Shown here one piece after another: positions 1 through 5,361 of a stretch of 5,361 nucleotides of DNA. The notes below the pieces were generated by a model. The model worked only from the letters and a program-made list of their open reading frames with translations, did no database searches and was not told the DNA's origin. The stretch is taken from NCBI GenBank assembly GCA_963843065.1, contig CAWJKX010000102.1:1-5361 (forward strand), in the 5' to 3' direction. The stretch is from JAGVPT01 sp963843065. Its GTDB lineage: Bacteria; Bacteroidota; Ignavibacteria; UBA10030; UBA8401. The number at the start of each line of letters is the position of its first letter. Within the stretch, counting starts at the first letter, position 1. Made by a program: the position numbers and the translations under genes.

Positions 1-12
1 GTTTTTCGCAGA

Positions 13-42
13 GATAGGCACGGACGGTCATCCGTGCCTATC
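13..42. terminator. Perfect 12-bp hairpin, possible terminator
   Basis: GATAGGCACGGA (13-24) pairs exactly with TCCGTGCCTATC (31-42) around a 6-base loop. It lies about 80 bases past the original end of the hydrolase frame and could end that transcript. However, the minus-strand side is followed by UCUCUGCG and then A residues, not a U-tract. On the plus strand, GCAATTCTTT follows, which is only weakly U-rich, so it could instead serve a plus-strand gene left of the window. Confidence 0.35.
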
Positions 43-121
43 GCAATTCTTTGCATCGGAACGGCCGTCTTATGGTAAAAACAGGCCGTGGTAATTACGC
101 ATTGTATTTTTTTGCATACCC

Positions 122-227
122 CTACTTTATAAGCGACATTTTTCGTACTTGAGTGAAGCTCCCGGCTTCAATCCGGTAGAATTACATTCCACTCGCCAGT
201 GTCCTGGTGTCAAACCGAACGCTGTAC
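122..227 (-). pseudogene. Out-of-frame remnant of the hydrolase's T9SS sorting domain
   Basis: If one base is dropped near 225-230, the hydrolase reading continues from GAG (228-230) as YSVRFDTRTLASGM, a TAA codon at 182-184, then FYRIEAGSFTQVRKMSLIK and a TAG at 122-124. This is the normal end of a T9SS type A sorting domain, including the SG-x-Y/F-Y block and the basic-hydrophobic tail ending in K. It aligns without gaps to the last 35 residues of the intact sorting domain encoded at 2829-4823, where tyrosine stands at the TAA position. The remnant therefore has two lesions: a +1 frameshift and a Tyr-to-stop change. Together they remove the part of the signal that T9SS substrates need for outer-membrane export. 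Whether this is biological decay or assembly error cannot be told from one sequence. Confidence 0.85.
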
Positions 228-2555
228 CTCACCGGCAACTTGTTTCTCGTTGACAAGAGAAGCAACCTGCCGCCCAAGCAAATCACACACTACCAATTTC
301 ACATGCTGTGGATTTGCAAGCGAATACTTGATCGTTGTCGCCGGATTAAAGGGATTGGGATAATTCTGGGACAATGAGTATACAACGGGAACGTGCGAAT
401 TATCCGTCCGTACCCCGGTCGCCGGCGACCCGTACGCTGAAATCTCTGCGACGGAGTACGCGCCGTTGCTTCCGAGCCCTACCATGACCAGTTCAAGGTA
501 GCGCGCAACAGTATTGAATCCCGTCCACGTCTCAACATAGCCCGTGCCTCCGGTGCCATTCTCCTGGTCGGCAATCACTGACCAATTGGTCTTGTCCAGC
601 GACGTCTGTACATAATACAGCTTCGCGTACTCCGTGTTTCCCCATCGAATCACGACTTCATTAATAGTGTCGGTTCTGACAAAATCGAGCAAGACCCACT
701 GCGCTACCGGAGAGGCGGCCGCCTGCCACCGCGAAAAATTGTTGCCGTCTGTCACATGTTGAGGATCGCTGAAGCTGTAGGCAACGGTGTCATTTGAAGA
801 CGCCGTCACATACGCCTGATACGCTCTGTCGACCTGTTCGGGGGGAAGGATCTGCAGTTGTATCGTGATGGAATCTTCTTCATCTCCTTTTCCGATGAGA
901 GTGTAGCTGCTGTTCGCGGCGTCGGGGACAACGCTGATCGAATCGGACGTCGGGACCGGGGCACCGTTCAGCGTGACGGCTGATCCTTTGACCACGTGCC
1001 AGATCAGGCTGACCGGTTCTCCCGCCCCGACTTGAGCGGGTAGCACTTTGAAGTTCACTATTCTTCCCGTCGGCAAAACGGTCAAAACAAACTTCGCCGT
1101 ATCCAGGATGACCCCGCTTGCAGTTAACGTATATGTCGTTGTAACGAGCGGATGTACCGGTACACTGTCCTTGACGGAGACGCTGCTGCCATCCAATTTC
1201 ACGACCGATCCGGGCTCGGTATCCCAGCGCAACATCGTCGTATCCGTTTTTTCGATCGTTCCCGGAGTTGCGCTAAAAACATAAATGGAACCTGTCGTCG
1301 GATTTGTGATGACATCGTTCCGGTAATTGGCGAACATGTAATTCAGCGAAGTCCATGTATCGGCAGCGGAATTCGTCACCGGATTGCCAAAATCGCTCCA
1401 CGACCACATCATGGCACCGGCGTAGCCGTTGTTGTAAAGCCACGGATAGAGGCTAAGGGCAGGGACGCCGTCGGTCGCCTGCATGTAGAATTCAGCGGCC
1501 ACAATCGGTTTCGTCAATCCCCAGAATGACGCCGGGTGGACAAAGGGTGAAAGCGGAGGTCCCTGCGCGTAATAATGAACGCAATAGAAATCGAGCGTTC
1601 CAAGAGTGTCGCCGCCGGCAGCTTTAAGACGATCGTCCCTGTAATAGTTCGAATTGCTCGCCGCAGAAGTTTTTTGTATATAATCGAGATACTCTTCGTT
1701 CGTCATGCTCAATCGGTGTCTCGCGTTGAAGGCTTGTGCGGCGATTTGCCGATCGCCGGCCGACATGCCGCCGATCGACTTGTTCAGCCCCCCTTCAACG
1801 GTCCCGCTCGTGGGAACATCCGTCAACGTTTGAAACGTGACAGCACCGCTCGTGACAAGCGCAGTCGAGTCCGTCCTATGAATCGCCCCTGCCATCAAAT
1901 TGACACACCTCTGAATGCTCGCCATCGGCACATGGTCGTCGCCCGACCAGCCGAATTCATTCGTGATGCCTTCAGGCTCGTTGAAGATTTCCCATGCAGC
2001 GATCGCCGGGTTTCCTTTTACCGAATCGACCATTGGGATTAATGCGTTTCGTATGTATGCATTCGTATACGCGGTATCGTTCAGCAGTTTCGCATTCCGA
2101 TGCAGTCCTGCCGTGTCCATTTGGGATTGATTCTGCATGTCGTGCGACCAGAGGCACAGGATCAAGCCGATATTGTATTGATGGGCAAGTGCAAGGATCT
2201 GTTTGAGACTTTGAATCGCGATCGGGCCCGGTCCGGTGACGAATCCATTGGCATCGAACACAGGAGTTTGTGTGCCGTTCGTATTGAGCCAGAAGCGCAT
2301 CACGTTCCCGCCATTGGAGTGCACCGTTTGAAACTCCGTCTGAAACTGAGCCAGGTTCGGCGGATTCGGACCGATGTCGCCGGAAAAGTTGACCCACGCG
2401 ATATTGATCCCGCTGATAAAAATATTTCTGCCTGCATATTGTATCCTTGCCTGCGATACAACATTCCCTGTTGGAATAAATAAAAGAATGAGAAGCACGA
2501 CACCTGCGAGTTTTTGCGCAACGGCGTTCCTATAATGCCTTCCGGTTGAATTCAT
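210..2555 (-). CDS. Secreted GH5-like glycoside hydrolase with Ig-like, discoidin and truncated T9SS sorting domains
   Basis: Probably an endo-acting beta-glycanase (mannanase or glucanase) of clan GH-A, most like family GH5, 781 residues as read. Residues 1-36 form a signal peptide: basic start, hydrophobic LAGVVLLILLFIP, likely cleavage after SQA. The catalytic barrel spans about 37-415. It shows R87 in MRFW, N192-E193 in the FNEP motif (predicted acid/base), H327 in VHYY, E355 in VAAEF (predicted nucleophile) and W384/W386 in MMWSWSD. Two Ig-like modules follow (about 423-497 and 498-573, each with a YTL-type end strand). A discoidin/F5-8C module, CBM32-like, covers about 574-710, and the opening NYPNPFNP part of a T9SS sorting domain begins near 728. 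The sorting domain is cut by a frameshift after E776. The start at 2555 sits 5 bases after AGGAG. ATG 2558 is too close to that site, and a start at 2801 would lie in the loop of the preceding gene's terminator. Substrate specificity cannot be read from the sequence. Confidence 0.88.
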   Translation of the reverse strand: MNSTGRHYRNAVAQKLAGVVLLILLFIPTGNVVSQARIQYAGRNIFISGINIAWVNFSGDIGPNPPNLAQFQTEFQTVHSNGGNVMRFWLNTNGTQTPVFDANGFVTGPGPIAIQSLKQILALAHQYNIGLILCLWSHDMQNQSQMDTAGLHRNAKLLNDTAYTNAYIRNALIPMVDSVKGNPAIAAWEIFNEPEGITNEFGWSGDDHVPMASIQRCVNLMAGAIHRTDSTALVTSGAVTFQTLTDVPTSGTVEGGLNKSIGGMSAGDRQIAAQAFNARHRLSMTNEEYLDYIQKTSAASNSNYYRDDRLKAAGGDTLGTLDFYCVHYYAQGPPLSPFVHPASFWGLTKPIVAAEFYMQATDGVPALSLYPWLYNNGYAGAMMWSWSDFGNPVTNSAADTWTSLNYMFANYRNDVITNPTTGSIYVFSATPGTIEKTDTTMLRWDTEPGSVVKLDGSSVSVKDSVPVHPLVTTTYTLTASGVILDTAKFVLTVLPTGRIVNFKVLPAQVGAGEPVSLIWHVVKGSAVTLNGAPVPTSDSISVVPDAANSSYTLIGKGDEEDSITIQLQILPPEQVDRAYQAYVTASSNDTVAYSFSDPQHVTDGNNFSRWQAAASPVAQWVLLDFVRTDTINEVVIRWGNTEYAKLYYVQTSLDKTNWSVIADQENGTGGTGYVETWTGFNTVARYLELVMVGLGSNGAYSVAEISAYGSPATGVRTDNSHVPVVYSLSQNYPNPFNPATTIKYSLANPQHVKLVVCDLLGRQVASLVNEKQVAGEVQRSV

Positions 2556-2781
2556 CATAACTCCTGCACAAATAATGATAAATACCTTGCTCTGCATCCA
2601 TTCATAAAACCACGCGATCTCAAACTTCGCTCGGTAAAACTGCCGCGGAAACTCGCCGCGAGCAACCAAAAATTTTGCGTTTGAATTGGGGCCTCGGAGA
2701 CAAAAATTCCCGGGCGCTCTCCGGTGCAACAGTTCAGCTTTACGCTCGAGATACGGCCCGGTCATCGACTGAGGATTCGAA
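2556..2781 (-). other. Leader between terminator and hydrolase start
   Basis: This stretch stays open in the hydrolase frame, but the translation does not look like protein: a signal peptide appears only after the ATG at 2555, and the open frame begins inside the terminator. One inverted repeat, CGGAGA/TCTCCG (2695-2700 and 2718-2723), could form a weak hairpin in the RNA. I found no convincing -35/-10 pair and no riboswitch that I recognise, although a promoter for the hydrolase should lie here if the terminator is efficient. Confidence 0.5.
2561..2565 (-). promoter_or_regulatory. Ribosome binding site of the hydrolase
   Basis: AGGAG on the minus strand lies 5 bases before the ATG at 2555-2553 and only 2 bases before the ATG at 2558-2556. 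The spacing favours the second ATG, and with it a short basic N-region leading into the signal-peptide hydrophobic core. Confidence 0.7.
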
Positions 2782-2823
2782 ACAAACACGGGCGGAATCA
2801 TTTTTGATCCCGCCCGTGTTTGT
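2782..2823 (-). terminator. Intrinsic terminator after the tri-modular protein gene
   Basis: Positions 2782-2800 pair with 2805-2823, giving a 19-bp stem with one G-U pair (2796/2809) in the minus-strand RNA and a 4-base AAAA loop. The stem has a GC-rich core (CGGGCGG) and its 3' side ends in GUGUUUGUUU, a U-rich stretch suited to release. It begins 5 bases after the stop codon at 2829-2831. It should largely separate transcription of the upstream gene from the hydrolase gene. An ATG at 2801-2799 overlaps the loop and is not a credible start. Confidence 0.85.
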
Positions 2824-2828
2824 GCGAA

Positions 2829-4823
2829 CTATTTCAGCAGCATCATTCTCTGAGTCTTGACAAACCCGCCTGCATTCATCCGAACGAAGTATATGCCGCT
2901 GGAGAGCGAAGAAGCGTTGAACTCAACTTCATACGATCCGGCTGCCTGCTTCCGGTCTACCAGGGAAGCAACTTCTCTGCCGAGAATATCAAATACATTA
3001 ATGAGGACTTTCGAATCCTTTTGAACGTCGTATTTAATTTTTGTAGATGGGTTGAACGGATTCGGATAGTTGTTGTAGAGTTGGTATTGATAGACTATTC
3101 CGGCATCACTCTGCTTGACGCCCGACGCGACTCCGTTCGCGAACCAGATACCGTATGCGGTGAAATCATCCAGCTCGATCTTGCCGGACCACGTGGTGGT
3201 ATCAAGAGCGCCGGGATAATAGACCGCGACTCCAATTCTTGCCGGTTTCGTCGGATCAAATGTCCCAAGGTTAGCAAGCGAATCGAGCTTCGTGATGGCC
3301 AGAGTAGTCCACTGACCGAGCGCGATCTGCTTGCCGACGGTGTCCGCCACCGCGATGCTGTCGTTCGATCCGCCGTTCACATAAAACTTCACAATCGCGT
3401 TCACCGGCATCGAGAGAGGGAGGTAGACAGCACATGTCAGCTTTGTCACAATAGAATCGCTTTTCTGCATCACAACGCTATCCCTTACGGTTGCAAATTC
3501 GGGTGTCGAAGGAGATACGCTGACACTCCCCTGCAGAACGTACCCCGACGACTTGCCGTAAAGTACAGCATTTGGCCGGGACAGCGTGCCGGTTGCCCAC
3601 GACGGTACATAAAATCCTTGTTTGCCGCCGTTTGCCGAACTGTCAAAGTTCGCGATAACCCAGACCGGCGTTGTTATCGGCGGGGGCGGCACAGATAGAA
3701 CTTGATTGACGAGTGAAACATTTTTAATATAAATATCTCCCTGCCACGTCACTCCATTCGCACCGCCAATCTGTATCCCAAGCTTCCTCAAATTGTCGCT
3801 TGCGTTGTTGAACGTGTTGAAAAAACTTCCGCTGACCGTATCGATGAAGCTCGCCTGAGCAAGGTCGAAATACAACGGAAACCATTTTTCTTTCGGAATA
3901 CTCTTTCCGATATAGTCCCGCGGACCGTACGGCGGCCAATTCCAACCCGGGTCGCTTTGCGCCCAGGTTTGAATATGAAAAGTATCCGGGAAAGTCGAGG
4001 GAACGTACACCCAGAAGACCAGGGCATTCATTCCTCGTGCATTGATGCCTGAACCCGACGGCTGGAATCCGAAGGACGTGAACGCTGTTGAAGCAGAGCC
4101 ATCCTGGAGCTCGAAGTCGGCAACTCCAGAGCTGTCTCCAATGGGTCCGGCGTTCCAGAAGACGCTGTCTTTCCAGCCGTTGTTCCACTGTTCGCTGAAT
4201 CCCTCGATGCTCGTCTTAAAATCTCCAAACACGGTCGGCTTCGCGCCGATAAGCGAAACGCTGTCGATGTACATCACACCTTTCCAGACTATAGAACTAT
4301 CTTTGCCGTTATTCCATTGAATTCCGAAATCACCAAAGCCGTGGCCGGCAAGAAGATCGTTTGCGGGGTCTGCAATACTTGAATCCATGATCGGAGCGGA
4401 AAGGGGGTACCACTTACCTTTCGGGATATCCTTCGCGTAATAATCAGTCTCATTAAATGTCCAATTGATAGGAACCTGCCACCACAACCCGATCACGAGG
4501 CTGTCAGGAATATTGCTGTTCGCCGGAATGTAGACCCAATATGTTAGATAGAGAGCGCCTTTCGTGTCCTTGATCAATTGTTGGGTTACCGGGCGTATCG
4601 CGTTATGGTCGTTGACTCCTTTAAGATCGAAGGCCACGCCCATAACACCATTAGCGCTGTTTGTCGGATCGCTGGTCTGGTAAATGCTGTCCGTGAGCGT
4701 TCCCCAGCCGGCGTCTTTGAAAATACCGAGGCTCCCTTTTGTTCCGAAGCCTTCGAGCACCTGGGCACTGGCCAGGTGTGTGAGAAAAAACAGCCCCAAC
4801 AAAAACGGTAGAAATTTTTTCAT
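2829..4823 (-). CDS. Secreted T9SS protein with three tandem carbohydrate-binding-like modules
   Basis: This is a 664-residue secreted protein with no recognisable catalytic domain. Residues 1-20 are a signal peptide (MKK, hydrophobic LPFLLGLFFLTHL, cleavage after ASA). Three beta-sandwich-like modules follow at about 22-193, 197-373 and 388-558. Modules 1 and 2 are clearly related: YWVYIP/FWVYVP, DYYAKDIPKGKWYPL/DYIGKSIPKEKWFPL, GIQ, and an end strand MYIDSVSL/IYIKNVSL. Module 3 is more distant but keeps AVYLP, LGQWTTL and WSGKIELDDF. The end-strand pattern and exposed aromatics (W114, W115, W121; W287, W294, W296) resemble CBMs such as the CBM4/11/27/30 type, without matching one family convincingly. 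A proline linker (PPPPITTP) precedes module 3. An intact T9SS type A sorting domain runs from about 580 (NNYPNPFNP) to the MMLLK end. The start is well supported: AGGAGG lies 5 bases upstream. The inferred role is surface or extracellular polysaccharide binding next to the hydrolase at 210-2555. A structural or non-sugar role remains possible. Confidence 0.87.
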   Translation of the reverse strand: MKKFLPFLLGLFFLTHLASAQVLEGFGTKGSLGIFKDAGWGTLTDSIYQTSDPTNSANGVMGVAFDLKGVNDHNAIRPVTQQLIKDTKGALYLTYWVYIPANSNIPDSLVIGLWWQVPINWTFNETDYYAKDIPKGKWYPLSAPIMDSSIADPANDLLAGHGFGDFGIQWNNGKDSSIVWKGVMYIDSVSLIGAKPTVFGDFKTSIEGFSEQWNNGWKDSVFWNAGPIGDSSGVADFELQDGSASTAFTSFGFQPSGSGINARGMNALVFWVYVPSTFPDTFHIQTWAQSDPGWNWPPYGPRDYIGKSIPKEKWFPLYFDLAQASFIDTVSGSFFNTFNNASDNLRKLGIQIGGANGVTWQGDIYIKNVSLVNQVLSVPPPPITTPVWVIANFDSSANGGKQGFYVPSWATGTLSRPNAVLYGKSSGYVLQGSVSVSPSTPEFATVRDSVVMQKSDSIVTKLTCAVYLPLSMPVNAIVKFYVNGGSNDSIAVADTVGKQIALGQWTTLAITKLDSLANLGTFDPTKPARIGVAVYYPGALDTTTWSGKIELDDFTAYGIWFANGVASGVKQSDAGIVYQYQLYNNYPNPFNPSTKIKYDVQKDSKVLINVFDILGREVASLVDRKQAAGSYEVEFNASSLSSGIYFVRMNAGGFVKTQRMMLLK

Positions 4824-4828
4824 TTTTT

Positions 4829-4834
4829 CCTCCT
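4829..4834 (-). promoter_or_regulatory. Ribosome binding site of the tri-modular protein
   Basis: A full AGGAGG is separated from the ATG at 4823 by five A residues. This near-ideal site fixes the start and suggests efficient translation. Confidence 0.85.
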
Positions 4835-4882
4835 GTGAGTTGATCGCCTGCTACTGTTAGATATCCTAATTCAATGAAATCG

Positions 4883-4913
4883 TATAAAAGAGAAAATACT
4901 TTCGCATAGTCAA
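4883..4913 (-). promoter_or_regulatory. Candidate sigma-70-type promoter for the tri-modular protein gene
   Basis: On the minus strand, TTGACT (4913-4908) is followed after 19 bases by TTTATA (4888-4883). The spacer is longer than the usual 16-18 bases, so the call is tentative. It would place transcription start near 4876 and give a leader of about 50 bases. The surrounding DNA is AT-rich, as expected for a promoter region. Confidence 0.35.
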
Positions 4914-4980
4914 TACTGGAAATGGTAATACTTTATTCTAGTGCTGATTCAATTAAATAAAGTTGTATTTGTACAAGGAT

Positions 4981-5076
4981 GTTCATCCTGATCCCGCCGA
5001 AGCGCGGCGGGACGCGACGGCCTCCTTCGACGCGCTCCGCTTGCTCAGGATGAACCGTCGCGGCTGCGTCGAAGGA
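4981..5076. repeat. Palindromic intergenic repeat cluster, unit 1
   Basis: Several inverted repeats are nested or interleaved here. GTTCATCCTGA (4981-4991) pairs with TCAGGATGAAC (5045-5055). TCCCGCCG/CGGCGGGA (4992-4999 and 5005-5012) forms a tight hairpin with a 5-base loop. CGCGACGG/CCGTCGCG pairs 5013-5020 with 5055-5062. TCCTTCGACGC/GCGTCGAAGGA pairs 5023-5033 with 5066-5076. These overlap, so the element could adopt alternative folds. The CCTTCGA...CAGGATGA signature resembles dispersed intergenic repeats that I recall from several environmental genomes; this has not been checked. Confidence 0.75.
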
Positions 5077-5090
5077 TATTGATGCACTTC

Positions 5091-5118
5091 AAAATACAAT
5101 ATTTATTTTTAGAAGCGG
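5091..5118 (+). repeat. AT-rich direct repeat, copy 1
   Basis: This 28-base block (AAAATACAAT..., ending AGAAGCGG) matches 5306-5333 at 22 of 28 positions without gaps. It follows repeat unit 1 in the same order and orientation as copy 2 follows unit 2, so it probably belongs to the same composite repeat. Confidence 0.55.
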
Positions 5119-5150
5119 CACCAGAAGCATCTCAAAAACAAGTTGCTTTG

Positions 5151-5224
5151 TCCTTCGATGCGCTCTCCCGCTCTTCGAGCGGTCGAAGACTCGACTCGGC
5201 GAGGATCGCTTACCCAGGATGAAC
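5151..5224 (+). repeat. Diverged and expanded copy of the intergenic repeat, unit 2
   Basis: It begins TCCTTCGATGCGCTC, matching TCCTTCGACGCGCTC at 5023 with one change, and ends CAGGATGAAC (5215-5224), identical to 5046-5055. The two ends are about 41 bases further apart than in unit 1. The extra DNA contains its own small palindromes: CTTCGA/TCGAAG (5173-5178 and 5183-5188), and CGCTC/GAGCG overlapping it. A further 7-bp inverted repeat, CCGAAGG/CCTTCGG, lies just downstream (5246-5252 and 5264-5270). Confidence 0.65.
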
Positions 5225-5305
5225 GCGCCGTTTGCTCACCCTGTCCCGAAGGTGTAAAGGACTCCTTCGGAGGATGCCTTTGGCAGAAGAATGACGGTAG
5301 ATTAA

Positions 5306-5333
5306 AAAATACGATTTCTATTTTTGGAGGCCG
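5306..5333 (+). repeat. AT-rich direct repeat, copy 2
   Basis: This is the second copy of the block at 5091-5118 (AAAATACGAT..., ending GGAGGCCG). The core TATTTTT and the AAAATAC start are kept. It sits after the expanded repeat unit 2, supporting duplication of a whole segment followed by divergence and insertions. Confidence 0.55.
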
Positions 5334-5361
5334 TCCTAGTAATTAAATGTTAGTCCAAATT

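Larger units (their letters stand above)
4835..5361. other. Gene-free intergenic region
   Basis: No credible protein-coding gene is present. Positions 4835-4980 are AT-rich and hold the candidate promoter of the tri-modular protein gene. From 4981 onward the sequence becomes GC-rich and is built from palindromes and diverged direct repeats, with AT-rich blocks between. The open frames here are short, lack a ribosome binding site and follow the repeats. No tRNA or rRNA was recognised. Confidence 0.7.

Noticed and set aside
61..89. ACGGCC/GGCCGT inverted repeat as a terminator for the hydrolase
   Set aside because: The stem is only 6 bp with a 17-base loop and no following U-tract, so it is too weak to call.
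122..230. Programmed ribosomal frameshift restoring the sorting domain
   Set aside because: No slippery run or stimulatory structure is seen, and the restored frame meets TAA at 182-184, so one shift would not yield a full domain.
2556..2801. N-terminal extension of the hydrolase by 82 residues starting at ATG 2801
   Set aside because: The ATG is in the loop region of the preceding gene's terminator, has no ribosome binding site, and would bury the signal peptide about 100 residues inside the protein. AGGAG before 2555 gives a far better start.
2820..3698. 292-residue open frame on the plus strand
   Set aside because: It is antisense to the tri-modular protein gene and its translation has no recognisable domain. 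The opposite strand has a signal peptide, repeated modules and a sorting domain, so this is a shadow.
4981..5333. CRISPR array
   Set aside because: The repeats are only two diverged copies with unequal spacing and internal palindromes, not short identical repeats with regular spacers.
5143..5346. 67-residue plus-strand open frame in the right intergenic region
   Set aside because: It runs through the palindromic repeats, lacks a ribosome binding site and has a composition set by those repeats.

Overview
The window carries two large secreted-protein genes, both on the minus strand, plus about 540 bases of repeat-bearing intergenic DNA at the right end. Both proteins have a signal peptide and a C-terminal domain of the type IX secretion system (T9SS type A / Por sorting family). 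That domain, with its YPNPFNP-type opening, points to the Bacteroidota/Chlorobiota/Ignavibacteriota side of the tree or to a related uncultured phylum using the same signal. Moderate GC and the long multi-domain secreted proteins fit an environmental polysaccharide degrader. The exact lineage cannot be fixed from this sequence.

Layout in the direction of transcription (right to left). (1) 4835-5361 is gene-free: an AT-rich leader and promoter region next to the first gene, then a cluster of palindromic, partly duplicated intergenic repeats. (2) 4823-2829 encodes a 664-residue secreted protein with three tandem beta-sandwich-like modules resembling carbohydrate-binding modules and an intact T9SS sorting domain; no catalytic domain is visible. 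(3) 2823-2782 is a strong intrinsic terminator just after its stop codon. (4) 2781-2556 is a leader with no stop in the frame of the next gene, but probably untranslated. (5) 2555-210 encodes a clan GH-A glycoside hydrolase, most like GH5, followed by two Ig-like modules, a discoidin/F5-8C (CBM32-like) module and the start of a T9SS sorting domain. (6) 1-121 is intergenic and holds a perfect 12-bp hairpin.

The most notable observation is that the sorting domain of the hydrolase is broken. A one-base insertion near 227 and a TAA codon at 182-184 separate the enzyme from the last 35 residues of its sorting signal. Those residues are still recognisable out of frame down to a stop at 122-124 and align without gaps to the intact signal of the neighbouring protein. 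Either the gene is losing its outer-membrane secretion signal or the assembly carries two errors here. The likely joint role, by inference, is binding and hydrolysis of a beta-linked polysaccharide such as a mannan or glucan outside the cell.
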